From JANQHS01 sp965267505 (GTDB lineage Bacteria > Bacteroidota > Bacteroidia > Cytophagales > CCMP332), in assembly GCA_965267505.1 (NCBI GenBank), contig OZ254081.1, forward strand, positions 1,550,001-1,614,000: 64,000 bases of DNA, written 5' to 3'. Of this stretch, positions 8,466-17,970 are shown one piece after another (positions within the stretch are counted from its first letter, which is position 1; every line of letters begins with the position of its first letter). The position numbers were made by a program, and so were the translations under genes. The notes beneath the pieces were generated by a model. It was not told the DNA's origin, ran no database searches, and was given only the letters and a program-made list of their open reading frames with translations.

Positions 8466-9860
8466 TTAGCGATCTCTAAAATAATACCCCTCCTTCCACT
8501 GCGAATAGGTTTGGCTTAGACTCAGGTTTTTAGACCTCAATTCCTGAAAATAGCCGACCTCATCTATTATGATCTCAGGCTTTTCGATTTCAATGGCCGC
8601 AACCAAGGAGAGCTCTATTTTCTGTTCTCCAAACCTTTTGATTCTGTGTTCGGCCAGGGGCCAATTAACCAAAGGCCCGGAGATGCTGTTGTTTTTGCTC
8701 CACCTTCCAGAAGAACCGAAGACCATGACATTTCGACGCAGAACACCGTCCGATTTTTCCAATCGATCAGAAACCAAGGGGAGGTTGGAAAACAGGTTTG
8801 ATTTTGTAATTAAAGAAAGATTAAGAACCACGCTTAAAATGAAGACAGAACTGATCACAAACTCACTTACACTACCTCGACTGGTTTCGAAATAATATTG
8901 GGAAAGAAAGAATGAAAGAGGGATGATCAGTGGCAAAAAAGTATAAAATGAAAGTTTGCCTGAAAACAAAACCACCCCAAGTGAGAGTGCTCCCAGGGTA
9001 TAAAAAGTCCTTTGGATCCTGATATGATAGCTCAAAAAACGAGTACGGAATATCAGGCTCAAAACGGAAACCACAATTAGAAAAAGAACCGGAGAAAAAA
9101 TGGCAAAATAAACCCGGTACTCCCACAAGGACTCTCCGCTCAATTTAAAGAGTTCGAAACTTATGGAATCAAGAAAATCAAACTGCTGAGATTTCATCCA
9201 GAAATTGAAAAACAGGACCACCCAAAAAAATAACAGCACCGCCAGCCACCAGAGTGAGTGTCTCATTTTTCCTGAGATTCCGAAGACAAGAAATAGAAAG
9301 AAAAAGGGGGCCAGAAAAAGAAGAGGGGGATGGATGGCAGTGGAGAGTCCAAAGAAAACCGCCGAAAAAAATAAGTGATCTTCCTCCGGATCCTTTCTGA
9401 AGAGAAGCAGAATGTATCTTAGGGAAAGAAGCAAAAAAGGCAGGGAAAGAAGTTGGGGCGAGAATACAAAGAACTCAAAGGATACCGCGGAAAGAAATAC
9501 GAAAACAGCCCCCGGAACAAAGGACTTAGACTTCAGTGCCTCCAGATCATTTACCAGTTGGTTGAAAACCCAGGCAGAAATCCAGATAAGCAGTGTTCCA
9601 ACTAGGATCTGCCCGGCTATGGAGTTTCCAAACAGGATTGAGCCCAAACTGAGAAACCAAACATAAACCGGCCCAGCGTTGGTCCAAATCTCAGAATACA
9701 AAAAGAAGCCTTGGTGGTATCTTTCTCCAATAGCAGCCCAGGAATAATGGTCAGGACTCAATGGTAATTCAAAAAACAAAAATGGCAGCCGGAGTAAAAA
9801 CGCCAGAACCAACAGGAAGAGGATTCTGGAAGGGTCGTTTAAACGGAAGAAACTCAGCAT
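8466..9860 (-). CDS. Polytopic membrane protein, GT-C/DUF6427-like
   Basis: This 464-residue protein has about 11-12 hydrophobic spans and a short soluble C-terminus. The start MLSFFRLNDPSRIL resembles the Bacteroidota DUF6427 membrane family, while the first periplasmic loop (SPDHYSWAAIGERYHQG then SEIWTNAGPVYVWF) has the acidic/aromatic look of GT-C glycosyltransferases that use lipid-linked sugars. No diagnostic catalytic motif can be confirmed by eye. It stands alone on the minus strand between the rpiB and rbfA genes. I call it an uncharacterised membrane protein with a possible transferase fold. Confidence 0.5.
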   Translation of the reverse strand: MLSFFRLNDPSRILFLLVLAFLLRLPFLFFELPLSPDHYSWAAIGERYHQGFFLYSEIWTNAGPVYVWFLSLGSILFGNSIAGQILVGTLLIWISAWVFNQLVNDLEALKSKSFVPGAVFVFLSAVSFEFFVFSPQLLSLPFLLLSLRYILLLFRKDPEEDHLFFSAVFFGLSTAIHPPLLFLAPFFFLFLVFGISGKMRHSLWWLAVLLFFWVVLFFNFWMKSQQFDFLDSISFELFKLSGESLWEYRVYFAIFSPVLFLIVVSVLSLIFRTRFLSYHIRIQRTFYTLGALSLGVVLFSGKLSFYTFLPLIIPLSFFLSQYYFETSRGSVSEFVISSVFILSVVLNLSLITKSNLFSNLPLVSDRLEKSDGVLRRNVMVFGSSGRWSKNNSISGPLVNWPLAEHRIKRFGEQKIELSLVAAIEIEKPEIIIDEVGYFQELRSKNLSLSQTYSQWKEGYYFRDR

Positions 9861-9921
9861 GCCTAAAAAGCCAATGGATTAATCTAATTAACAGTCAATA
9901 ATATTTAATTTGTCGGCGCAA

Positions 9922-10296
9922 ATGGATACAACGAGGCAAAAAAAGGTTGCAAAACTGATTCAAAGGGAGGTGGTTGACCACTTCCAGGCCCTGGGACTCA
10001 GCACCATCAACAACACACTGGTGACGATTACCGGGGTTCGAATGAGTCCGGACCTTTCAATAGCCAAGATCTATCTAAGCTTTCTACCCTCTGGAGAAAA
10101 GGATAAGATACTCGGATTCCTGGATGAGAAAAAGGGAGCGATTCGCGGGGGGGTTGGGAATAAATTGAGATCCAGCCTTAGGAAAATTCCTGAGCTGATG
10201 TTTTATCATGATGAAACTGCAGAGTATTCTCAAAACATAAATAAGATCCTCAATTCTTTAGACATTCCGCCGGATGACGAAAATGACAAGGTTTGA
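9922..10296 (+). CDS. rbfA: Ribosome-binding factor A
   Basis: RbfA is a small KH-fold protein that binds the 30S subunit during 16S rRNA 5'-end maturation. The 124-residue product starts MDTTRQKKVAKLIQREV, shows the type-II KH core (TITGVRMSPDLSIAKIYLSF) and the RSSLRKIPELMFYHDE segment typical of the family, then a short acidic tail. ATG 9922 is preferred over the in-frame TTG 12 bases upstream. A run of seven G lies in the gene at 10147-10153. The stop overlaps the TTG start of the following permease. Confidence 0.93.
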   Translation: MDTTRQKKVAKLIQREVVDHFQALGLSTINNTLVTITGVRMSPDLSIAKIYLSFLPSGEKDKILGFLDEKKGAIRGGVGNKLRSSLRKIPELMFYHDETAEYSQNINKILNSLDIPPDDENDKV

Positions 10297-11525
10297 AAGC
10301 CTCACTATTTCTTGCCCGTAAATACTTTCTCAGCAAGAAGAAGCAAAACTTCATAAATATACTTTCCTGGATTGGCTTGGGAGGGGTGGCCCTCGGGTCT
10401 GCCGCTCTGGTAATTGTGCTTTCCGTTTTTAATGGTCTAGAGGGATTATTGAGAGGCTTGTTTTTGAGTTTCGACCCCGATCTAAAAATTGAACTGATGG
10501 AAGGACGTGACTTTGCATTGGAAGACTTCCCATTGGAAGTCGTAAATAGATCGGCCGGGGTAAAAGGAATAGTCCCGGTAATGCAAGACAATGCCCTAAT
10601 CCAATACAGGAGCAATAATGTAGTCGTTACATTGAAAGGGGTTGGGAAAGAATTTCTGGACCTCACGAGGCTGGATAGAAAAATCGTAGAAGGAAACCTG
10701 GATCTGGAAAGACAGGGACAAGCAGCGGCCTTATTGGGTAGGGGGGTGCAATACAAATTATCTATTCCTCCAAATGAAAAGTTCTATCCCATGCGGGTTC
10801 TCTATCCGAAAAACTTAAAATCGATAAGGATAAACCCGGAAAAAGCCTTAAACCGGAAAGATATACTTCCCACCGGGGTCTTTGCGATCGAAGAGCAGTT
10901 TGACAACAATTATGTCCTGGTTCCACTTGATTTTGCTCAGGAGCTGTTTGGAAAACAAAATAGGTCCAGCAGCATGGAAGTGTTTTTAAATGATGGTGTT
11001 AACCCGGAAGAGGCAAAGGCGGAGTTACAGAAAATTGTACCATCAAGTTTTAAGATTCTTACTCAGGATGAACAGCATCTGGCACTATTCAGAGCGATCA
11101 AGATTGAAAAGCTGTTTGTGAACCTTGCTTTCTTTTTCCTCCTTCTGATCATTTCCTTCAACATCTTTTTTGCGCTCTCCATGCTGGTGTTGGAAAAAAA
11201 GCGTGACTTAGGAATGCTTGCTGCATTAGGGGCGGGACCCAAAATCATTTTCCGAATCTTTCTTTTTGAAGGACTCATGATCGGTGGTGCGGGAGTAGTA
11301 ATTGGGCTTGGGGTCGCTTCGCTCCTCGGGTATTTTCAGCAATACCACGGACTGGTGTCCATGGGGATTGAGAATGCAGTTTCAGATGCCTACCCATTCA
11401 AGATGCAGTTTATGGATTTTCTAATTTCTGGAATTGTGGTATTTGGGATCACTGCGTTGGCTTCCTATAAACCCGCCAGATCAGCAGCCAAAATTGCTAA
11501 AAACCAAGTGTTGATTATTTCCTGA
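10293..11525 (+). CDS. FtsX-like (LolC/E-type) ABC transporter permease
   Basis: This 410-residue inner-membrane protein has the FtsX/MacB/LolC layout: one N-terminal membrane span (NILSWIGLGGVALGSAALVIVLSV, about residues 22-45), a large periplasmic domain (about 50-265), then three C-terminal spans with GMLAALGAG in the cytoplasmic coupling loop. The N-terminal LARKYFLSKKKQN is typical of LolC/LolE-like proteins that extract lipoproteins, but no ATPase gene is adjacent, so the partner is unknown. It starts at TTG in a TTGA overlap with the rbfA stop, implying translational coupling. Confidence 0.8.
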   Translation: MKASLFLARKYFLSKKKQNFINILSWIGLGGVALGSAALVIVLSVFNGLEGLLRGLFLSFDPDLKIELMEGRDFALEDFPLEVVNRSAGVKGIVPVMQDNALIQYRSNNVVVTLKGVGKEFLDLTRLDRKIVEGNLDLERQGQAAALLGRGVQYKLSIPPNEKFYPMRVLYPKNLKSIRINPEKALNRKDILPTGVFAIEEQFDNNYVLVPLDFAQELFGKQNRSSSMEVFLNDGVNPEEAKAELQKIVPSSFKILTQDEQHLALFRAIKIEKLFVNLAFFFLLLIISFNIFFALSMLVLEKKRDLGMLAALGAGPKIIFRIFLFEGLMIGGAGVVIGLGVASLLGYFQQYHGLVSMGIENAVSDAYPFKMQFMDFLISGIVVFGITALASYKPARSAAKIAKNQVLIIS

Positions 11526-11562
11526 GAATTGCTCTTGTCGGTTCCTCTGAATAATTATTTTT

Positions 11563-11567
11563 GGAGG
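11563..11567 (+). promoter_or_regulatory. Strong Shine-Dalgarno GGAGG before the SNF2 helicase
   Basis: GGAGG lies 5 bases before ATG 11573 and decides the start against the TTG at 11561. Most genes in this window have no recognisable Shine-Dalgarno, so this one stands out. Confidence 0.6.
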
Positions 11568-11572
11568 TTAAG

Positions 11573-14488
11573 ATGAAAATTTCTGCCAGAAATCCTTTCA
11601 AAGTTGTTTACTCCCTGTACCAACACGAGTTCCTGGGATTCTTATTTGAATCCTTCATTGTGGAGCTTGACCAGGAGGGCAGATTAAGCCTCAAGCATCA
11701 GAACATTTCCCACTACTCAGCTGAAGAATTTGCCTCCGGGCTGGATGAGCTGGACTACGAGTTGATCGACCTCATGGATCAGATCCAACAAGAAGTGGTG
11801 ATCAAAAAATTTGCAGAAAAGAGGGTGCCTCCGATGGAGTTCTTTCCCAAAATATTCAACCCTGAAAAAGGAGACCGGGGACTACAGCAAAACATCAATG
11901 CCTACCTGGAATCGAAAAGGGCGAAGATCCTTGAGAGGCTTCCGGGCAAGAATGTTTTTGAAATGGGAAAGGACGGAGAGCCAACCTCCAGGGAATTGTC
12001 GGTGCCCAAAAAAGGAGCAACCATTCTTTTTCATCTGTGGAAGAATGATGACAACACCCATTACTACCCCACCATAAAGCACGAGGGCGAAAAATTGGAG
12101 TTTAGGCAAAAAGGAGCCAGGATCCTTTGCAGCTCTCCGGCCTGGATGCTTTTGAATGATATCATTTATCATTTTGATGATGAAGTAGATGGAAAGAAGC
12201 TAAAGCCATTTATAAACAAGAAATTCATTGCGATCCCTCAGAAGCTGGAAGAACAGTATTATGAAAGTTTTGTGGCCCCTTTGATCGCATCTTTTGATGT
12301 GATCGCTCATGGAATGGAGGTGCATGAGGAAAAGTCTGAACCCAAACCCAGGATACTGATCCAGGAATATGCAGAAAAAACCGCAGAGCTTTTTGAGGAG
12401 GAAGCGGAAGAAGGCTCTGGGAAATTTCAGATAAACCTGATCTTCAATTATGGCAAGTTCAACCTTCAGGGATCTGAATCTCATCAGCAGAGAGTTAAGG
12501 TTGTAAGAAGCAATGGCCACTTTGAATTCTATAAGGTTCAAAGAGACTACAAGTTCGAGGCCGACCTTGAAAAAAAACTGGTTGAATTGGGACTTGATCT
12601 AAGGACTTATCGGGCCCTGGTTCAGAAGTCTGTGTTTCAATCTTGGAAAAGCATAAATGAAGAGCAGCTCAGGGAACTTGGAATTGAATTTGAGCAGGAC
12701 TCAAATTCTGAGAAGAATTATTTCCTTGGGCATTCCAGCGTTAACCTTAGTTTTTCGGAGAAAGAAGATTGGTTTGACTTAGAGGCTAAGGTTTCATTTG
12801 GAGAGTTCGAGATCAAATTCAGTGAGTTGGGAAAATATATCTTAAATGGAATTTCTGAATTCCCCCTTCCCAACGGGCAGACGGCAATTATTCCAGAGGA
12901 GTGGTTCACTCAATATTCTGACCTCTTTCATTTTTCAGAAAATGGGGAGGACAACAAAAACCTGAAAGTTCAAAAGCACCACATTGGGCTGATCTCGGAT
13001 TTGCAGGAAGGAAGCCTTGCGGAAGTGACCATGAACCGAAGGCTCCAAAACCTTAAAGAACAGGACCTGAATTCTGACTACCCCCTACCTGAGGGATTTG
13101 TTGGTCAGCTTAGGCCTTATCAAAAAGCCGGATACAACTGGCTAAGATTCTTATTGGAAACAAGCTTGGGTGGGTGTCTGGCCGATGATATGGGCCTTGG
13201 AAAAACGGTACAAACCCTGGCACTACTTCAACACATCAAAGAAAACTTCAAGGGAAGGACCTCAATAATGGTAATGCCAACCTCTTTGGTCTACAATTGG
13301 CTTCAGGAGGCGCGGCGTTTCACACCTGAGTTGAAGATTCTGAATTACACGGGAACCTACCGCAAAAAGGACCCAAAGACTTTCGGGGATTATGATATTG
13401 TTCTCACCTCTTATGGCACAGCAAGGATTGACAAGGACATTCTACTCAAGTTCGTGTTCTTTTACGCTGTTTTGGATGAAGCACAAGCGATAAAAAATCC
13501 GGGATCTAATATTTTTCAATCGGTAACCGAGTTAAATGCCAAGCATAAATTGACCCTTACCGGAACTCCTCTTGAAAACACCTCTCTGGATATTTGGTCT
13601 CAAATGGCCTTTTCAAACCCAGGACTATTGGGCGATGAAGCGTTTTTTAAAAAGAACTACCTGACCCCAATTGAAAAGCAGGGCAATGAGGTGAAAACCA
13701 AAAAACTAAACGCACTGATCAAGCCCTTCATTCTTAGAAGGACTAAAGAACAAGTTGCAAGGGATCTTCCGAGCAAAATGGAGAACATCAAGCTTTGCAT
13801 GATGACCCCTGAGCAGGAATCGCAATATGAGGAGGTTAAATCGGTGATAAGGAATAAATTTTTAGAGGCTCAAGGCCAGGGAAAAGGCGGTCAAATGCAA
13901 ATACTCCTTTTGCAGGGACTTACCCAGTTGCGCCAGATTGCGAATCACCCGTTGATGGTGGATGAGAACTTTGAAGGAGAGTCGGGAAAACTGAAAACGC
14001 TTACGCACATGATGAAAAGTGCCCTTTTGGAGGGCCATAAGATCCTGGTCTTTAGCCAGTTTGTAAAGCATCTTAAGATTGTAAGGGAATTCCTCGACAA
14101 GGAAGGGGTTTTATATTCCTACCTGGACGGGGGCACCAAAAATCGAATGGGCCAGGTTGAGCTATTCCAGGAAGACAAATCCGTAAAGGTCTTTTTGATC
14201 TCACTCAAAGCAGGGGGCACTGGGCTTAATCTCACAGCCGCGGACTATGTTTTCCTTCTGGACCCTTGGTGGAACCCAGCCGTTGAGGCCCAGGCGATTG
14301 ATAGAGCACACAGGATAGGCCAAAAAGAAAAGGTTTTCATTTACCGGTTTATAACGAAAGGAACGGTTGAGGAAAAGATCCTAAATCTGCAAGAAAGGAA
14401 AAAAGGGCTAGCCGAATCCCTTATCAAGACCGAAGAGAGTTTCTTCAAGTCTCTTTCTTCTGATGACATTGAAAGTTTACTTAGCTAA
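11573..14488 (+). CDS. SNF2-family DEAD/DEAH helicase-like ATPase
   Basis: This 971-residue Swi2/Snf2-type DNA translocase has an N-terminal non-helicase region (about 1-510), then the two RecA-like lobes. Lobe 1 has motif I DDMGLGKT (near residue 540), SLVYNWLQEA, the DEAQ box (LDEAQAIKN) and LTGTPLEN. Lobe 2 has VFSQF, SLKAGGTGLNL and the arginine-finger motif QAIDRAHRIGQ. These remodel protein-DNA complexes, RNA polymerase or chromatin-like substrates; the target here is unknown. ATG 11573 is supported by a perfect GGAGG at 11563-11567, rare in this phylum. Its 3' end overlaps the convergent glycosyltransferase by 8 bases. Confidence 0.92.
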   Translation: MKISARNPFKVVYSLYQHEFLGFLFESFIVELDQEGRLSLKHQNISHYSAEEFASGLDELDYELIDLMDQIQQEVVIKKFAEKRVPPMEFFPKIFNPEKGDRGLQQNINAYLESKRAKILERLPGKNVFEMGKDGEPTSRELSVPKKGATILFHLWKNDDNTHYYPTIKHEGEKLEFRQKGARILCSSPAWMLLNDIIYHFDDEVDGKKLKPFINKKFIAIPQKLEEQYYESFVAPLIASFDVIAHGMEVHEEKSEPKPRILIQEYAEKTAELFEEEAEEGSGKFQINLIFNYGKFNLQGSESHQQRVKVVRSNGHFEFYKVQRDYKFEADLEKKLVELGLDLRTYRALVQKSVFQSWKSINEEQLRELGIEFEQDSNSEKNYFLGHSSVNLSFSEKEDWFDLEAKVSFGEFEIKFSELGKYILNGISEFPLPNGQTAIIPEEWFTQYSDLFHFSENGEDNKNLKVQKHHIGLISDLQEGSLAEVTMNRRLQNLKEQDLNSDYPLPEGFVGQLRPYQKAGYNWLRFLLETSLGGCLADDMGLGKTVQTLALLQHIKENFKGRTSIMVMPTSLVYNWLQEARRFTPELKILNYTGTYRKKDPKTFGDYDIVLTSYGTARIDKDILLKFVFFYAVLDEAQAIKNPGSNIFQSVTELNAKHKLTLTGTPLENTSLDIWSQMAFSNPGLLGDEAFFKKNYLTPIEKQGNEVKTKKLNALIKPFILRRTKEQVARDLPSKMENIKLCMMTPEQESQYEEVKSVIRNKFLEAQGQGKGGQMQILLLQGLTQLRQIANHPLMVDENFEGESGKLKTLTHMMKSALLEGHKILVFSQFVKHLKIVREFLDKEGVLYSYLDGGTKNRMGQVELFQEDKSVKVFLISLKAGGTGLNLTAADYVFLLDPWWNPAVEAQAIDRAHRIGQKEKVFIYRFITKGTVEEKILNLQERKKGLAESLIKTEESFFKSLSSDDIESLLS

Positions 14489-15587
14489 TTCTCTCAGATA
14501 GAATCAAACCAGGCAGCTCACTTCCTCCCGTAATAAAAAAGGAATCAAGGGCACTTACATAAAAGGCGCAGAAGTCGTAATTACCGAATGAGCTTTCGAG
14601 GTCTTCACGAAAAGAGGAACGTGAAGGATCGAGGACCATGCAGTCACCCCCGCCCCCCTTTTGGGGTTTTAACAATTCTTGGAAACGCTCTTTGATCTTG
14701 AGGCTCACAAAATGAAAATCAAAAGAAGAGGGGAGGCTCTTTTGAGTTGATGTTTTTCTTTTTCGCAAAAAACGAAACGCACTCACCCCAATTTTGACTA
14801 ATGGAGCAGACCAGGTGCCGGGGTTATTCTTTTGATAGAACAGGTCCATCGCTCCATAGAAATTTTTCAAATAGCCGGGGTCACCACGATCAGTGCTTTC
14901 TCCTTTGAAGTGAATGATGAAATCTTGTCCGGAATAAAAGTTTTGATTTCCAGCCTTCAAGACCTGGTATGAAAAATCGATATCCTCTCCGAACATGAAA
15001 TAATCTTCATCAAAGTAGGCCTTTTCGCCTAGAGAGATTTTGTCCATGATGAAGAAGGCACCTGACAAAACCTCAACATTTCCCTCCCCACCTGCGGCCA
15101 CATGGTTTGCATAATACCCACTCAAAAATTGAGAGTCTGGAGCCAGTTTCCACAACCCAGACAATTTTGTAAAGGACTTCCAGGCAGAAGGAAGTCGTCT
15201 TTTTGATTCAGGAAGGAAACTACCTAAACCATCCAACATTCTTACCCCAACCACAGCAGCATTTTTATTTGATTCAAAAACCCCCAGTGCTGTTCTCAAA
15301 CTTGATTCGAATACAAGGGTATCTGGATTTAGGATCAGGATTTTTGAGGAGCAGGCCTTTTTGATGCCTAGATTGTTTGCCTTTGAAAAGCCTAGATTAT
15401 CCTGATTTGAGATTAAGTCTACCCAAGGAAATTCTTGGCGAAGCATTTGAGGTGTTCCATCATGAGACGAATTGTCAACAACAATTACCTCGGAATCAAA
15501 ATTCTTCAAAGCCTCTTTTAAGACTTGCAAACAGAGTGCAAGCACAGTCTTGCAATTATAACTGACAATTACAACGCTGAGATCCAT
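14481..15587 (-). CDS. Family 2 glycosyltransferase
   Basis: This 368-residue GT-A enzyme begins with the nucleotide-sugar fold: LSVVIVSYNCKTVLALCL, IVVDNSSHDGT, the DxD-type ILNPDTLVF, then GAFFIMDK and the acid/base region FGEDIDFSYQVLKAG. This resembles rhamnosyl-transferase-like GT2 proteins that extend surface glycans. An unusual C-terminal extension (about residues 270-368) carries a KGGGGD stretch encoded by G6-C-G5 (14647-14658 on the plus strand). It is the third gene of the clpS-recR-GT2 minus-strand operon, starting 5 bases after recR ends. The sugar donor is unknown. Confidence 0.88.
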   Translation of the reverse strand: MDLSVVIVSYNCKTVLALCLQVLKEALKNFDSEVIVVDNSSHDGTPQMLRQEFPWVDLISNQDNLGFSKANNLGIKKACSSKILILNPDTLVFESSLRTALGVFESNKNAAVVGVRMLDGLGSFLPESKRRLPSAWKSFTKLSGLWKLAPDSQFLSGYYANHVAAGGEGNVEVLSGAFFIMDKISLGEKAYFDEDYFMFGEDIDFSYQVLKAGNQNFYSGQDFIIHFKGESTDRGDPGYLKNFYGAMDLFYQKNNPGTWSAPLVKIGVSAFRFLRKRKTSTQKSLPSSFDFHFVSLKIKERFQELLKPQKGGGGDCMVLDPSRSSFREDLESSFGNYDFCAFYVSALDSFFITGGSELPGLILSERIS

Positions 15588-15592
15588 GGTTA

Positions 15593-16201
15593 TTAACCGG
15601 GTTTGTACTCAGTTCTTAAGGAGAAGCTCCTTGCCAGGGTCAATTCATCAGCATATTCAAGCTCACCACCCACGGGGATTCCCCTGGCCAGAGCGGAGAT
15701 CCTTATGGATTTGTCCTGGATCTTTTTTGAGATGTAAAACGCGGTGGTATCTGCTTCCATAGTGCTATTTAGAGCGAAAACCAGCTCTTTAATTTCTCCC
15801 GAATCCAGCCTGGCGAGCAGGGAATCTATGTTCAGGTTTTCTGGACCAACTCCTTCTATTGGGCTGATGACCCCTCCAAGAACGTGATACAGGCCATGAT
15901 ATTGAGAGGTGTTTTCTATTGCCAGAACATCACGGGTGTCCTGCACTACGCAGAGCGTGTTTCTGTCCCTTCCCGTAGAGCCGCAAATTGAGCAGGTGTC
16001 CAGGTCGGAAATGTTATGACAGGTCTTACAATATTTGATGTCTTCCCTTAGCCGTTTAATGGCCTCGGCAATTTCAAGGGATGTTTCTTTGTCCTGTTTC
16101 AATAGAAAGAGAACCAACCTCAATGCGGTTTTCTTTCCTATTCCCGGAAGTTTTGAAAAGGCATCGACAGCATTTCCAACCAGTTTGGAGGGGAAGTTCA
16201 T
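15593..16201 (-). CDS. recR: Recombination mediator RecR
   Basis: This 202-residue protein has the full RecR order: helix-hairpin-helix (FSKLPGIGKKTALRL), four-cysteine zinc finger (CKTCHNISDLDTCSICG), Toprim domain (TLCVVQDTRDVLAIE and the later LVFALNSTMEADTTA) and C-terminal ATP/DNA-interaction tail. RecR works with RecO and RecF to load RecA at gapped DNA; recF is also in this window, about 21 kb away. The length matches the family (about 200). It lies 3 bases after clpS and 5 bases before the glycosyltransferase. Confidence 0.97.
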   Translation of the reverse strand: MNFPSKLVGNAVDAFSKLPGIGKKTALRLVLFLLKQDKETSLEIAEAIKRLREDIKYCKTCHNISDLDTCSICGSTGRDRNTLCVVQDTRDVLAIENTSQYHGLYHVLGGVISPIEGVGPENLNIDSLLARLDSGEIKELVFALNSTMEADTTAFYISKKIQDKSIRISALARGIPVGGELEYADELTLARSFSLRTEYKPG

Positions 16202-16204
16202 GGA

Positions 16205-16480
16205 TCAGATCACCTCTGCCTGGATGCCGCGGTCACAAATAGCATCACGCATAGGCTTTAATAATTCCCAATTGCCAACTTTTACAGAACACTTACCCTT
16301 GTAATGGATGATCCATGTACATTGCTCAGCTTGTTCAGCTGAATGATCGCAAATGTCGATGAGGGCCTGGATCACATGCTCGAAGGTGTTTACATCGTCA
16401 TTGAAGACGATCAGTTCTTTCTCCCTGTCGGCAATTTTTACTTCTTCTAATAGTATTTCCTGTTCCTCTAAAGGCACCAT
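16205..16480 (-). CDS. clpS: ATP-dependent Clp protease adaptor ClpS
   Basis: ClpS delivers N-degron proteins to ClpAP. This 91-residue product has the flexible N-terminus followed by ELIVFNDDVNTFEHVIQAL, the core binding pocket with Asn-Asp-Asp and the Thr-Phe-Glu, then EQCTWIIHYKGKCSVKVG. Length and motif order are those of the Bacteroidota ClpS. Its promoter region is shared divergently with the symporter gene. It leads the clpS-recR-GT2 operon. Confidence 0.92.
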   Translation of the reverse strand: MVPLEEQEILLEEVKIADREKELIVFNDDVNTFEHVIQALIDICDHSAEQAEQCTWIIHYKGKCSVKVGNWELLKPMRDAICDRGIQAEVI

Positions 16481-16493
16481 GAATTAGGAATCT

Positions 16494-16512
16494 TAATTTT
16501 GATGCAAATTTA
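16494..16512. promoter_or_regulatory. Divergent -7 boxes between clpS and the symporter
   Basis: TAATTTTG at 16494-16501 (plus strand) and TAAATTTG at 16505-16512 (read on minus) both fit the TAnnTTTG -7 consensus. They sit back to back in the 47-base gap, one aimed at the symporter-led operon and one at clpS-recR. A -33 TTG for the minus strand is present but about 25 bases away, a little far; none is clear for the plus strand. Confidence 0.45.
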
Positions 16513-16527
16513 GCTATTTAAGCCCTA

Positions 16528-17970
16528 ATGAACCCATCAACCGCCCTTCTGGTCGTAGGATCCTACTTTCTGATCCTTATCCTGCTTGCATTTCTAACAA
16601 GATCAAAGGGCGATTCGGATACTTTTTTCAGGGGTAATCGAAACTCCCAGTGGTACCTGGTGGCTTTTGGAATGATCGGCGCATCACTTTCAGGGGTGAC
16701 CTTTATTTCGATTCCTGGTTGGGTAGGGAATACGGGATTCACCTACATGCAAATGGTTTTAGGCTATTTGCCAGGCTATTGGGTTATCGCATTTGTACTG
16801 ATCCCGTTGTATTACCGACTCAACCTGACCTCCATTTACCAGTTTCTTTTGGATCGCTTCGGACCAAGAGCATATAAGACAGGTTCTGCGTTTTTTATAT
16901 TGTCCAGGCTCGTTGGAGCTTCCTTCAGGCTTTACCTGGTGGCAGGAGTACTTCAATTGGCCTTTTTTGATTCATTCGGGCTTCCTTTTTGGGTTTCAAG
17001 TCTGGTTGCTATTATTCTGATCTTGCTTTACACGTTTGCAGGAGGGATCAGGACCATAGTCTTCACCGACACCCTACAAACCCTCATGATGCTTCTGGCT
17101 GTTGGTTTTTGCCTGTACTACATTTTGAAGGATCTGGATTTGGGACCCTCTGAATTTATTGCTCGGGCCAAAACAGCCGGCCTGGCAAATACAGTTGATT
17201 GGGATTGGAAAAGCCCGAGTAATTTTTTCAAGCAGTTCTTCTCAGGAGCCTTTATTGCATTGGCCATGACAGGCCTGGATCAGGACATGATGCAAAAGAA
17301 CTTAACCTGCAAGAACCCTGGTGAGTCAAGAAAGAACATCCTTTGGTTTAGCAGCATCCTGGTTCCAGTCAACCTTATGTTTCTGGTGCTGGGTGCGGCT
17401 CTATTTCTCTTTGCCGCGGAACACGGAATCGAAGTTCCTGAAAAGACCGACAATCTGTTCCCCGTTCTGACCCTTGGTCACATGCCGGCTTATATCGGAA
17501 TTCTTTTTTTGCTAGGGATCACGGCGGCTGCATATTCAAGCGCAGACTCCGCGCTTACCTCTCTTACTACAGCCTTTTGTATTGATTTCCTTGACTTCGA
17601 AAAGAAGGAAGATGAGGAGAAAAAAAGAAAAACCAGGATGCTGACTCATCTTGGGATGTCAGCCACCCTGTTCTTTTTCATTATCGCATTTCAGCTTATC
17701 CAAAATGAAAACGTGATCAGCTCGCTTTTCAAAGCTGCTGGATATACCTATGGACCGCTATTGGGGCTTTTTGGATTTGGGATCCTGACCAAACGAAAAG
17801 TTATGGATCGCATTGTACCCCTCATCGCGATCGGCTCGCCCCTGCTTACATTTCTGATTAAACTTTTGATCAATCTTCTACTTCCAAATTATGGGATAGG
17901 CTTCGAGCTGTTGCTGATCAACGGAGGATTGACCTATTTTGGACTCTACTTAGCATCGTTAAAGAATTGA
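16528..17970 (+). CDS. Sodium:solute symporter (SSS family)
   Basis: This 480-residue inner-membrane transporter has about 13 spans and the SSS/SSF look: FFRGNRNSQWYLVAFGMIGASLSGVTF at the first Na+-binding region split by the family's unwound helix, TFAGGIRTIVFTDTLQ in the middle, GLDQDMMQKNLTCKNP (a diagnostic loop), and AAYSSADSALTSLTTAF at the second sodium site. Substrates in the family include sugars, amino acids and sialic acid; none can be assigned. Its stop overlaps the start of the secreted phosphatase-fold gene (ATTGA), suggesting uptake of a product released outside. Confidence 0.9.
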   Translation: MNPSTALLVVGSYFLILILLAFLTRSKGDSDTFFRGNRNSQWYLVAFGMIGASLSGVTFISIPGWVGNTGFTYMQMVLGYLPGYWVIAFVLIPLYYRLNLTSIYQFLLDRFGPRAYKTGSAFFILSRLVGASFRLYLVAGVLQLAFFDSFGLPFWVSSLVAIILILLYTFAGGIRTIVFTDTLQTLMMLLAVGFCLYYILKDLDLGPSEFIARAKTAGLANTVDWDWKSPSNFFKQFFSGAFIALAMTGLDQDMMQKNLTCKNPGESRKNILWFSSILVPVNLMFLVLGAALFLFAAEHGIEVPEKTDNLFPVLTLGHMPAYIGILFLLGITAAAYSSADSALTSLTTAFCIDFLDFEKKEDEEKKRKTRMLTHLGMSATLFFFIIAFQLIQNENVISSLFKAAGYTYGPLLGLFGFGILTKRKVMDRIVPLIAIGSPLLTFLIKLLINLLLPNYGIGFELLLINGGLTYFGLYLASLKN

